This document shows positions 1 to 12,605 of a DNA stretch of 64,000 bases, piece after piece. A program made the position numbers and the translations under genes. The DNA comes from Anoplolepis gracilipes (Eukaryota; Arthropoda; Insecta; Hymenoptera; Formicidae), in NCBI RefSeq assembly GCF_047496725.1, contig NC_132971.1, forward strand, positions 15,556,001-15,620,000, given 5' to 3'. The notes under the pieces are model-generated. The model had not been told where the DNA came from, did no database searches, and saw only the letters and a program-made list of their open reading frames with translations. Within the stretch, counting starts at the first letter, position 1. Each line of letters starts with the position of its first letter.

Positions 1-520
1 GAGCACTCGAGAAATACGTTTTCTTCGGAAAAGAAGACGCGACTTAAAAAGCCTCTCTGAAAATAACCGATCCCGAGATCGCGGTGGAAACGCTCTTCCA
101 GAAGGACAGACGTTCGGAGTTCGGATACGTCTTGAGAAAATGTCACTCGCGTGAAGAACCGCTCGCCAAGAGTTACGAGTACACGAGACGATAAAGTTGG
201 CTCTCGGTAACGCCTCGCGCAGAAACGACGCATAGAATTCTGTCGACGGTTAGCTTGTTTTATAGTCTCACGACCGTCAGGAGGAAGTCCGTTCTTCTTT
301 CTGGTCCATCTGCGTTTTATGGCCCTTTAAGGAATCCCGTTTATAGAAGAACGGATCGCTCTATTACGCGGCGGACGCGTAAGAAGCATTCGATATCGCG
401 ATCGATTGTACATTGTACATTGTTGATTGAAAATATTAGAAAAAGAAAATTAATGTTTATATATGTATATGTATATGCGTGTGTAGATGTATATGAAATT
501 ATTTAAAAATAAACTTTGAG
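1..520 (+). other. Possible 3' end of a gene lying to the left
   Basis: GC-rich from the window edge to about 420, then AT-rich, with AATAAA at 508-513. One + frame is open from position 2 to a TGA at 152-154 (about 50 codons rich in Arg, Lys and Ser), but its product is not recognisable. A terminal exon plus 3' untranslated region is possible but unproven. Confidence 0.2.
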
Positions 521-949
521 ATGAAAAACTCAATGATTGGAAAGTATATATAAGATTCACGATGGTAAAATTCGTGAAATGATAGCGAAATTAAGCGTAT
601 AATAACAACTTAATACTTGAAAAATTCAAAATTCTTATTTGTTTTATAAAGCTAAAGGTATTACTGATTTAATGTCTTTAGAAATCATGTATTTCATCTC
701 ACGCGTAATATCGCAATTAAATATTAAATTTTAATTAAATACCTTGTAACATTAAGCGAAGACTCATTGAAACACTTTGTATAAATCTCTTCCTTTTTTG
801 GAAAGCGTATTCAATTCGACGACAATGGGCGTCGTCGTTCGAGGATGTACAACTCAGAGGTCAAATGTCAAACGGCTTAGCAGCGCGACTCTGCATTAGA
901 TACGATGGATACGATGAATTTTTGGCGATCCGAGAACGGGGTTTACGGC

Positions 950-950
<1 letters not shown>

Positions 951-999
<49 letters not shown>
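951..999. repeat. (CGT)n microsatellite
   Basis: About 16 units of TCG/CGT in a CpG-rich setting. It produces poly-Arg frames on both strands that should not be taken as genes. Confidence 0.95.
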
Positions 1000-1006
<7 letters not shown>

Positions 1007-1464
1007 CAGGCCCGAGAAGAAGTGCTAAGAAATGCTTTAACGCCCTCCCGGCGGGGCTAAAGGGTTCCGCGAGAGGTGCCTGCGACAGCATGTGCTCTGG
1101 GCGTGGAGTAACGCGAAAGAGATATACTGCCTAGCTCGAGTATTTATGGCATATCCGCGCTTCGTCCGATATATATTTACATCGCGGGTCCAGCGCGGAA
1201 TGCACGAGCAGACCGAATAATTGTTTCTGGAAGTGCGAACAGCGAGCGCTTATTAACGCGTCTGTCGCGCTCGAAAGAAGCGTAAGTTATGACCTACCGC
1301 GACATGGAGGGAGAAAAGTTCGTCCGTGGTATGCCGCGCCAATGTTTTTGTTTCCATTTCGATCGTGTTTTCATACTTCAAGGCTACGTTACGGAATTAC
1401 AATCTCTTTTGTAAAAATATAATCCTCAAAATTTTGAAATCTTTTCATTAAGATTTTTAATATA

Positions 1465-1635
1465 CAGTCGGACCTCTTATCCTACGACCCTCTTATGCTA
1501 CGAAACCTCTTATCCTACGACAAAAAATCCTCTCATGCTACGACCGCGAATTATACCCCCACTCTCAAATTTTTGTCGTAGGATCAGAGGTTTAAGGGGA
1601 AGACCGAAAATGTCGTAGGATAAGAGGTCCGACTG
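1465..1635. mobile_element. MITE, copy 1 (Tc1/mariner-pogo-like, TA target duplication)
   Basis: 171 bp bounded by TA on both sides. The left end starts CAGTCGGACCTCTTATCC and the right end is its reverse complement, giving inverted repeats of about 27 bp. Inside the left half, the motif CCTCTTATCCTACGA recurs about four times in diverged form (CCTCTTATGCTACGA and similar). No coding capacity. TA duplication and CAG...CTG ends point to Tc1/mariner or pogo-type mobilisation. Confidence 0.8.
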
Positions 1636-4600
1636 TATAGAGAGAAAAGAAGAGAAATATGCATAAAAAGACATTTTTATAGATTGTTATATTAGAAGAT
1701 TATATATTATTTAATAATTATATATATGTGCAAAAGTAACAATATAAATAAAATATAGATAATATATTTGTAAAATATTATACAATTTCGAAATAACGGT
1801 TTAAAATTCTTCAAACATTTCATATTTTTCTCTCTTTCTCAATTTCGTGAATCACTATCTTGCATCTATCTCACGATAAGAAAATTTGTTGATTATGAAA
1901 ATATTCATTTATTATAAAGTTTATTCTTATATATAAAAGTAATTACATATATGTTATATAAATTTCATATATAACTGTACCGTTTGCGTTTAGATATATA
2001 AATTATCTTTCACGTGTAATCTATTTTTCTACCAACATCATGGAAAATAATTGCGGATTCGGATCGAAAGAATATAATTAATGTCAGAAACAGAGTAAAC
2101 ATTGTAAGCGTGTGATTCCGCGACTAAAGACAGTTATAATGTGTCACTTTAAATTACTGATTCATCTTAATTATTCTTAACATGTAGACATCATATATTT
2201 AAAGAATTTTTATAGCGGTTAATAAAAATATTATATATATACTGCCAAACAAAATATATATATATTTGCCAGTGCAAAATAAAAAATGTATATGTTATAT
2301 TTATATGTAAAGATTTGTTGCATGGAAGTTTATATGTTATTATGCATGAAATATATTGTAGCTGTATAATAATGTTATTATATTTAAAGAAAACATGAAG
2401 TTATATTGCTTTACCTGCATTTTTGTATGATTTTGCAAAATCATAATATAATAATTGATTTTATCTTGATTTATTCAATATAAAGTGAAATAAGTAAACA
2501 TATTCCTTGCAACTGAATAAACAAAGCGATTTATTTTGTGAAAGTCAAGTGATTCTGCGATTTGGAATTTCAGAAAGGCATGACTTAAAAGTAAAGAAAT
2601 CAGGATATTATTTATTCAAACTTCAGCTTTAGTACACAGATTCGTTTAAATTAAAAAAAATTTTAAATTTTTAAACACACATCTCTCTCGCACAAAATAC
2701 ATTCAACGATTTTAAAATCAAACTTGTTGGAGCTTATGAATGTTTGACGACTTCGCTGTAATTATGTGCATAGTCCTTCAGTTTGACTTTATAATTTAAT
2801 AAGATTTGTAGTTGCTAAGTTGGAATTTAACGTAAGAATTAAATCCATGCACGATAGTTATTATTTGGTTTTACGACCTACAAAATGTGCATTAGACTTC
2901 TATAAAATTTTATTTCATTATTTATATAAAGTTTTTTCTTTGCAATATAGGTGTCATATTTTATTTCTCGTGAATAAATTTCTATAAAACTATATAGAAT
3001 TCGAGAAGATTTTATTCAACTTGATATTTTCACGCGTATAGAATAACATTTTTCAAGAAATATTTTTGTACTAAAGAAAGACAGTCACAAACTTTTAATC
3101 ATATAAATGTGCACAATTATTTTAAGCTAAAAAGAGTTTCTTGATAAATTATTTTTCCTTTTCAGTGGAGAATTTTAAAAATACACAATACTTGTATATC
3201 TTAGCATAAAATACAAGGATAAATTCTTATTAGAATTTTTTAATCGTATATACGCATATGCGAGTTTCTCGTAACAACAAAGTCTTCTCAAACCTGATTC
3301 ATAGAAAAAATTTTTTTTTAATTGTAAAAAATTTTAAAGAATGCCAAACAATACTTGTATTTTTTATTTTGAATGATATAAAATCATATCATTAATGGAT
3401 AAATGAACAAAATATATGAAAAATCCGAATAAAAGTGACGTCTTCTGGAATAAACACAATTATTATTTATTACTATATTTTTCATTAACTAAATTAATAT
3501 TTTAAATATATATTTATTTATATAAAGAAGGTAAAAAAAACTTTATTACGTAGTATGGTTATATATATTTGCGAAATATTAATTATTTTAACTTCTGCTT
3601 TGACTATTTTTACAAATCAATGTTGTATATTACAACTTCCAATTGTTGCATTTTATATCAATGAGTATTATTTTTTTGTTTTAATCTCAAGATACAAAAA
3701 GAAATTTGCGAAAATTATATTAATCCATTTAACACACATATCTATCTATAGTATGTCATTTTATTCAATCCTATCTTATAAAATTTTATTTTATGCTTTA
3801 TTACGTGGTCTTTTTAATCACATTACTTTATTTCGAAATATGAATAAATATTTTTCTTTCTTTTTCTACACTTATTCTACCATCATCTTTATTTTTCCTT
3901 TTTATCGCGAATCACGTCACGTTTTTTCGTTCCGCGAACGATAAATCATCGAAAAATATACGATTTTTTTCTTCACGCCAGTCAACTCTACGTGTACGTA
4001 ACAAATAGCGCCGAAGCATGCATCACGTCGTGCGCGGTTTCGCCCGAGTTGGTAGATATATACCGGCAAATCTTATCTATCGCTTCATCTAAAAAGCGCT
4101 CGTTACTTCGTACTCGTTTGATGCAAGGTCATTACTGCGATATTTATAAAAGGAAGATACATTATAACAGTGATATCTCTCTTCAAATGTTCCTCGTGTT
4201 GAGCGGTACGTCCCGGGATACCGTTGCTTCCGGTACCATTTCTTTCACGTCGAAGAATCATGCTTGTCGTTACGCAATTACACCGCGACATGTATGAAAA
4301 CTTCATGTCTTGAAAATCTAGTTAAAGTATCTACTATACATTTCACAGACGTAACTCATTAATCATCTAATATACGGGATATTTATTCGTGAAGTTTAAA
4401 TTTTCAAAAAATATCACGCACATTTCTTTTATATCGTGTAATATATATTATAATACAAACGTTCGTGTACAACTGACGAAATGTGTAGATCTCGTGTGTA
4501 GATCCCATTTTTTTAAAAGGACACGGTTGGATTTCAAAAATACAGCTAATAAAGAAGTTTTTAGTCGAATTGCGAGAGAGGCAATTAGTATCGAATATCG

Positions 4601-6900
4601 ATAAATCGCTATATCCGGTAATGTCTCGCGCGTCTTTCACAAGGAGCCGCGCAATCTATATGACTTGTTAGGATAAAAAAAAAGGATCATTCATTCTATT
4701 CAGACAGAACCCTAATGGTTCGAACCTCAGGCTTCATTCAAGACGAATTGGCGGGGTTCCAATTTTTACGAAGAGTGTCTCGGAATGTCGCAATTACTTA
4801 ATCCTGTTTTTTCCTTTTAAAAAAATAGAAGAAATTTCTAATTAAAAAAAAAAATCCTATAATAATTTATGTAGTAACAATTTTTATACAAATATTAAAG
4901 AACATTTCTGGAGATTTAATCTCGAAAAAATGATAGTTTAAAGAAAGAGCCTAGTGTTGCATTAATTTTCGCTAATTTTATTGAGAATTTAAGAAATTCT
5001 ATACATATATAATTTTATAGGTACGTTGCAAGTCGAATTTTGAGAAAAAAAGATAAAAGTATTATACATCTCAATCGCAGATGCCAATCGTGTCCTCGGA
5101 AGACATTCAACAGCGTCTCGTCAAGAGAGCCATACAAGTGGAATATAAAAATATCATAGGCCGGCAAGGAAATCATATGACGTTCGTGATTCCGCCACGG
5201 TCGTTCTTTTGGATAAGTACCGCTACTATTTTCATTTTATGACTACCCCGTGGGTATTATTTATCGAAGGGTATAAACGTAAGGACCACCCTTGGGATTT
5301 GGATAGTCTGCAGATTTGTTCGGTCAATAAATATCATTCGTTCCGATACTCGAGTCCAAAGATCCCCTCAGGCCCTACCCGAAATCCGCGTGTAACTAAT
5401 CCAAAGAGCTGCTTACCACCATGTGTGTCCTATTTTCTATGTGCTCTTTGCCCTCTGTCTTGGTATCGAACTTCTAGACGACCAATAATAATCATATACA
5501 TAATGTTATTCTTTTTACGAAGAACCACGTTAAATTTAAATGATGGTTCTTCAATAAATAAATCTTTACGATTAATTTCAGAAAAATTAAAAAAAAAAAC
5601 ACATTTAAAAAAAATGGAAATATTTGCTGAAATAAAGAAGAACAAATAAATATGCAAGTAAATATACAGTTGATATTTTATTTTAAAATATTGTAGATAT
5701 AAATTCTCTCTGCAAGGCAAGAAAATAAAATTTCGCGTTTTTCTTGTACCGAAATTGCATCTAAAAGCGCATTTAGGTGAAATGCTATATCGACGTTAAA
5801 AGAATGGAATACAAGAACTAATCGCACTTGGTTCCAGTTAACCGAAGATTAAAACATACTTTATATCGAGGCACGGTAGCGTACATACAACGTTCACGAA
5901 CGTGCCAAGCGCGACGTTCGTTTTCGCAGCCCGGCTGTATATCGTTCGAGCGCGTTAACGAGGATCGTTTTATCGACGATTAACCCTCACCCCGACTGAC
6001 CCCTGGCCCGGTGTTTGCGGGCCTCTTTCGGAAATTGGTTCGTCGCTCTTACCAATTTCCGTAGATTGCTACTCCCTCCCCCGCGCCCTTCTATCTTACT
6101 ATCCTGTTCCTCTTTTCGCTCCGAGATCCACGCCGACCGTCGTTCACCACAAATTGTGTAAATTTGCCGGCTGACTATTTATCTTTATAGCCTACCCGAA
6201 AGACGAGAACAATATCTACCGAATTGGGTTCTCATCAACGGCGTTCGAAATTTCCACGAGCCAAACGGCATTATTTTTCAAATCTTTCAAGTACGCGAAA
6301 TGTGAAGCAAACCGCGCTAAATGTATTATAACTTGTCTCGGCAAGATATTTCTTCGTGATAAATTCTCAATGTCTCTCCCCTATTTCCTATCCAAAGCCG
6401 AGTCATACGTAGTGAATAAATGACTCGTCCGCGTACTCAATAGTTATAGCTTCCTTCCGGTTTAAGTGCGCGGTATTAAAGTATCGTATGTTTTCGACAC
6501 GCGACCGATTTGTCAGAGAGTTTCAACGATATATCCTGCCATGCCGATGAGATGAATGGAACCGAGAGATGCGCGGAAGGTGGATCGAAAGGGGACGAAT
6601 GGCCGAATCGAAGGTTGCGCGACACCCTAATCGCAAACCCCTCTTGCGGATGTATTAGCTTTATGGTCACAAGAAAGAGGGAAAGGGAAGGGGAATGAAG
6701 AAGGTTATGCCGTGGCCGAGTAAACAGGAAATAGCTCCGAGCACTCGATAGGGACCGGACCGAGATGTCGAGTGTCCAGTTTATCGTCGACAATTTTCGG
6801 AAACCATCTCGCTCCAAGTGTCTCGTAGCATTCTGACTACGGCCCTGAACAGTACCGGCCGTTCATTCGATCCCTAATGATGAAAACGGGTTCCCAAGGG

Positions 6901-6924
6901 TCTCTCTCTCTCTCTCTCTCTCTC
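6901..6924. repeat. (TC)12 run
   Basis: Perfect TC dinucleotides in a GC-richer block. Confidence 0.92.
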
Positions 6925-8329
6925 GCAAACGCGAGGAATACGATACTCTCCCGTCCTCGACAGTCGTTACGCTCGATTATTGCCGGTGAAGAATGTTTTC
7001 GGTCAGTTTGTAATGAATCTCGCAAAGCGATCTATAGAGAAACTTTGGCGCTCACTTAAGTGCATTGTTGTCTCAAAGTGACTACACATGCTCTGCGGCG
7101 TGTCCTATTAATATATTACGACAATGTAATTCAGATGAGTAATGCAGATAATAATTTGTATCGAGTTGTATTAATACTTTAATCTTTATAATCGCTGCCA
7201 TTACTATTTCTACTTGATGATTAGTAAAATTTATTAATTTACTTCTACTTCTTTCCTCTCATCTTGAAGTTCAATTTATCTCACAGAGTAGCAGAGTATC
7301 TGCGGCGCGATCAGAGCAGGTAAAATTGTACGAGGGGATGAGAAGTGGATGTAAGAATCGTTGGGCTCTCGCGAACCGGATGACCTTAATGTACATTGCG
7401 CCGTAGTATCTCCAGAACCGAAAAAGTAATTTTGGCCCGATGGACCACACCGGCTGGGTCGTTGTCCCCACGATTAACATTCTCCAAGCGATTGCACCCA
7501 CAGCGACGCGCAGGCAATTTCTTTTCTGGAACGTCCGGCACCGGCTCGTGATTTCCCGAGTTGCCAGTCAGCCGGTGAGGTGGCAGCACTGATCGATAGA
7601 AATGTGACGGGAATAGAATGTAGTATTATACTACAATAGGAGAGAAAATGAAATATGATTTTTAATCTTGCATCTATCAACTTGTATGCTTCATCATAGA
7701 ATTTCCTTCTTTCGTCCAGAAAATTTTTGAAAATCTGCTTTTTCTAGAAATCTTGTAAATATTCAAATATTGCGGAGAATTATTTCGCTTCGAAGAGAAA
7801 TATTTCTCTAATTCTCTCTCTTATATAAAGAGTATGCCGACCGTCATCGGAAGATGGCAAGAAAGCCGCGGCGTGCTCCACAGCAAAGCTTCTCCGCCTA
7901 TCCACGCGACTCTCGAAGGCACCCACGAACACGAGCCAAGCCTGTAATTCGTGCGATGAGGCCGCCCGATCGCGACGACACTCGGCAACAAAAATTCCCG
8001 GCGCCATTCAACAACGACCGCTGAGATGAGCGAAACGCACCTCTCTTTCTTCTCCGTTCGCCTTCGCACAATTTTCTTTACCTCCTTGAGGTAAGCCTCC
8101 GGTTGTTGCAACTTTTTGATCCGCGTTTACTCTAACCATTTATTCAGAGACATTCCTAAGATTCACCGTCAGCATTAAATAGAACCTAACAATATTACAT
8201 TCCCGAGCCATCGAAAAAATATATTTGTGACACAATCATTTCAAAATGTTTTCATTGCTTGCGACTTCATTAAAAATAGTAAATAAAATAGATTATAAAA
8301 ATAAACTATACACAAGGTATCTATTCAAA

Positions 8330-8700
8330 TTTTGTAAAATATTCTCTGAAAATTTCCTAATTTCCCAGGTATTCTTACTTAAAATTTTAAGTAGAGAAGA
8401 TTTTTTTTTATCATCTTAGTGCAACTTTCTAAAATAAGTTTTTTTTTTTTTGTATACATTGTATACATTTTGTAATGATCTTCATTTATATGAAAGAGAA
8501 ACAAAGCTACTTATAAATAGTTAAGCTTTTTGATGAATTGTCAACTGCTTACAATATAAAAACAAAATTACAAAACAAATTATTTAAAAAATTTTCCAAG
8601 TTCCAAGAAAATCCAATGAAAATTTCCATGAGATTTTTTCAGGTACACAAAAAAATGCTTGAAAAAGTCAGATTTTCTATTTTTTTAGGGACCAACAGTT
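8330..8700. repeat. Diverged AT-rich dispersed repeat, copy A
   Basis: Shares an ordered series of short blocks with 12100-12605: TTCTGAAAATTT.CT, TTAAAATTTTA.GTA, GTTTACAATAT-like, CAAAAT and GATTTTTTCAG. Alignment by eye is approximate and no family is recognised. Confidence 0.35.
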
Positions 8701-8713
8701 CGTAACGTTTCAA

Positions 8714-8750
8714 TAATTTCCACGATCGCAAAAGCATGCGAGTTCTCGAT
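8714..8750. repeat. Inverted repeat pair, left member
   Basis: AATTTCCACGATCGCAAAAG with the following CGAGTTCTC recurs inverted at 9910-9946. An ATTTTACGG[TC]GCC motif lies near both members (about 8800 and 9890). Perhaps the ends of a degraded 1.2-kb element. A separate perfect 15-bp-arm palindrome lies at 8767-8799. Confidence 0.55.
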
Positions 8751-9909
8751 TCTGCGCAGTAAAATCTTTGAATAAAATTTTATGAAAATTTTATTCAAAA
8801 ATTTTACGGTGCCGATACAACTCATACATATGTTTTCTATGAGGAACGCCGTGTTGGACGGCACGTTGCGCGCGAGATGAGGAGCGGCAATGGCAAATAA
8901 ATCGCCACGCTCGCATCACGTCCCAATCCGCGGCGAGGCAAGTGGCGGTGCGAGATGAGGCGAGACAGACCGCTCGCGAAAGCTTATGATGGTCCCGCAC
9001 TCGGATCGGACTCATTTCCTTTGATGTCCGCCGCCCTTCGATCGACGACGTACGATCGGTGACATCGCGCGGCCGTTCCACTTGCGCGACACGTTACAGG
9101 ATCAATTACAGCGATCGGTCGTGAAAGATCGAATCGACTTTGCATAGATGATTAGAGGTCTCCCTACCGCGGGTATTTTTTTCCTGTGTCCGCGTATTGC
9201 GTAAGTTTACCGCACGTAATCGCGTACTAATAAATGTCATTGGTGTTCAGTCGACAAAAATGCAGCTCAAAGCTTTCAGGTTTTGAATATATCGTCGTTG
9301 AAATATTATGAATCATTTCATGAAACAAAAGAAAATAATAATAAATAATTTATAAAATTTCTTGTGTTTTCGTAATGATTCCGTAATGAAGAACGTGATG
9401 ACAAAAATATAATAAAAGAGAAGTCACGAAAGATACAGAACGATGGCGACTATATATTTGCGTGACGCAGATGCGCAACCAACTGTGCGGCCGGTTTTCT
9501 ACACAGTCGCCATCCATTGTAGTCTCTCGGTACGAAATTATTGCCAAGTTATTATTATCCTGTGCTCTAGCGAATCTAATAAACGGCCGTACTCTATCTC
9601 TAATTCATGTGATATGTACGTATCCGCCGGAACGACGGGAACGTTTGTCATCCTAGACATCGCGTCTCGTCGCTTTTGTCGCGCTATTGCAATATTGAAA
9701 GTTGGCGAAATTAATCGCCCGACTCAATACTCGATAGATTTGCTATTGCAATTCCGATACTGTCAGATGAAATGCCACGGAAATTCTACGCAGCTTATAG
9801 AACGGTTAAAGCAAAAAATGTTCACATGATGTTATTTGCAAACTAATAAATAAAAAAAATACAATAATAAGAAATAAAAAAATTTTATAAAAATTTTACG
9901 GCGCCTCGA

Positions 9910-9946
9910 ATGGAGAACTCGCACGCTTTTGCGATCGTGGAAATTA
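9910..9946. repeat. Inverted repeat pair, right member
   Basis: Reverse complement of 8714-8750 with only a few mismatches over 37 bp. The 1.16 kb between the members shows no transposase. Confidence 0.55.
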
Positions 9947-12099
9947 TCACGAGTTGCAAGCATTATAACGAGAAAGCGTACTCTTTAAAGGCGTGCTCAC
10001 CGAGAGAAAGAGAGAGAAAGAAGGTTACCCGAGTTTATCGCAGAGTAATAGTATGAACACGTAAATACAGGCGCGATGCCTATGCAGGCGGATATGGCGG
10101 AACATTTTTGGCATCTCGCCTCGACCCATCTCTTCACCGAGAGAGGAATTCGATATTTTTTTCCTCTCCTCTCCGCGTTCAGCCGCCTTCCGCACTCTAT
10201 AATCGTGTATGCAAATCGTCACAGAGCGGCAGGGTGAAGCAATCGTCCCGCAATCGTGCCTTATTAAGTCGTTCCGCTGATTTTCTGTATTCGATCGACG
10301 GGAATCCATTGGTGGAGTAAGCCTACCTTGATCCCGAAGCGGCGGGTCATCATGATGCGAAGCCACTTGGTTGAAAAGCTACGGCGACGGCGCAAAGCGC
10401 CACGCCATGTAAAGCAAAAGGGTTTAAGGGTTACCTTAACGTCGCCGCTAATTCAACCAATCGTGTTTGTGCGACAAAAATATCGCAAATGCCCATTCAA
10501 TTGTTATATTAATAAAAAGAGAGTCAATATATAAAACAACATCATATATTATGCCGAATCTGTTTACATTAATTTGCGCGCAGCAAGTCACGCAAGATGA
10601 TGGATAACTTCATCTTTTTGTGTGTGCAGCCATTTGTATCTACATATATTTTCTCTAATAAATTATAACATATAGCGACTCGTGAAACTGTAATCAATTT
10701 TTAAAAAATTGTTTGAAATGAATTATTTTAAAGTGTGTTATTTTTATTTTTCCGATTGTATATACTCGCGTGTAATCTCTTTTTCCTTCATCTCGATAAA
10801 TGTAACTCTCTTCATAATATTTTAATTAAATTTTTAAAACATTTTCAATATCATAGAATGTCTGTGCAGGAAAGTCTCTGGGAGAACAAGCAAGAAAATT
10901 ATAATTACGCAGTTTGAAAGGATTGAGTTGCTCCCTCGCAAATGCGCGCAAAATAATTTATTCCTCGATGCTATAGCACGCAATAGTTTCCGGCTTATTA
11001 CCCGCACTTACGCTTCCCACATTCTCGCGTTCATAATTGACGGATAAAGTTACGAAAGGACAAGTTTTAAAGAGACACTGCGGCACTCGATACCCACGTA
11101 ATATTCTACCTTTCCCGCGCGGAGTTTGCGAGTTCTAATCATATAGCGGATCTCTCTATAGTAAACGTGCGCGCGTGGCAATGCTCTCAACTCGTAGGGG
11201 AAACAATACTTGTTTTTGCGATCGACAACGTGATTTGCGTTCTCTCTAGTCTCCCGATAAGCTTATTTATGTATCTGCACGTTTAACTCGTTGTCATTCC
11301 ATTTACAGCGTCCGGTTTGCTTTTTCATTGTAACGGCGAGATAAGTAGGTATATTTTATCTCGCATTTTATCTCCTCAATTTTTTGAAATAAGTCTTGAA
11401 AAATTGAAAACTTTTGTATAAAGGCATTTCAATATTTCAATATATACAATTTCCAAATTTCATAGAATAACAACGCGATCGATTTCGTTGTGGGTTATTT
11501 TGTAGGTTTAGCCGTTTTCGTTGCTTTTAGCACCGAGTTTAGCTATGAATTAAGGCACGCGGGGAGCGTATTGTGACAATGCACCCTCCGACGTGGGAAT
11601 CCTAAAGGTAAGCGCACCATGGGGGATCCCTTGAGTCGAGATGCCCTACCTAACCCCCGTTGACAAATTCGTGAGACTGTTGATGGATGTCATTTTGGTA
11701 TTCAGTCGGGGGAACAGTTCGCGATAGATGATCGAACGAAAGTACTTCAATCGCATCACTCCAATACTCAGGTTTGCACGAAAATCGACCAATATTTTTT
11801 TGCCAAAGCAATAAAATAGTGTCTAATAATTAGTGGAAAGTAACATGTTCCTCGCGAAATTGAGCAAATATTTCAGAAACTTTATAAAGTTTTACCCATA
11901 TTAACATAACTTGAAAAGAGAAAAAAGGAGCTGCGGATTAGTTTTGATAGCTTGTTTTTTATCGAAAGAATAAAAATAATGTACAATGTGTTTCTAAAAT
12001 AATATACATATAAATATTTTTAAAAAATTTTAAACATTTAATCTCTTACAACTTCTTAAGTCAAGTATGTAAGTTGATTAAAATTGTAATTAATCAAAT

Positions 12100-12605
12100 A
12101 AAAAAATTTTCTGAAAATTTTCTGATCTTCCAGATATTTTTGTTCAAAATTTTAGGTAAAAATATCTTAGAAAGAAAGATTTTTTAGTAATTTTTAAAGT
12201 TTTTTTTTATTTTTTAATTCTTTTCACTCGAAGTAAAAAGCCGCTTAAGTTCCTAGATTTGCAAATATATTGAAAAACTGAATAGCTTTCTCATAAGATA
12301 AACGTTTCCATAACTTTTCACTATTTTATCATTAAACATTACAATGAAAAATATGTATATTCAATATTTTGTTAAGACATTAAATATATAAACAGAGATA
12401 GATATATATTTATAATATAATTTAAATGCATAATTCACTTGGCTTGCCAGTTGTTTACAATATGAAAGCAAAATGATCAAAGAAAGAGTTTTTAAAAAAA
12501 TCTTTAACTCTTTATAATCCTCAATAAAATTCCATAAGAATTCCCTGATTTTTTCAGATGCAATAGAAATCTCTGAAAAATTCAAGTTTTCCAAGGAGTA
12601 AACAC
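12100..12605. repeat. Diverged AT-rich dispersed repeat, copy B
   Basis: Counterpart of 8330-8700, with an extra segment of roughly 130 bp in the middle (about 12240-12420). Non-coding. Confidence 0.35.

Larger units (their letters stand above)
521..8130. other. Non-coding tract, AT-rich then GC-richer
   Basis: 521-5900 is mostly AT-rich with no gene; it contains the inverted-repeat element at 1465-1635 and a (CGT)n array at 951-999. 5900-8130 is GC-richer with a (TC)12 run at 6901-6924. All open frames are short and low in conservation cues. Confidence 0.5.

Noticed and set aside
861..1134. Arginine-rich open frames on both strands
   Set aside because: They are translations of a (CGT)n microsatellite, present on both strands at once.
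4717..4726. GGTTCGAACC, resembling a tRNA T-arm
   Set aside because: No matching D-arm, anticodon arm or acceptor stem can be placed around it.
5081..5242. Small + frame starting MPIVSSEDIQQRL directly after a CAG acceptor-like site
   Set aside because: Only about 53 codons, ends in a hydrophobic tail, no recognised family and no clear donor. Not enough to call a gene.
11551..11562. TAAGGCACGCGG, matching the first 12 bases of miR-124
   Set aside because: The following bases differ from the highly conserved mature sequence, and no hairpin arm with the expected GTGTTCAC star sequence lies upstream. A chance match is likely.
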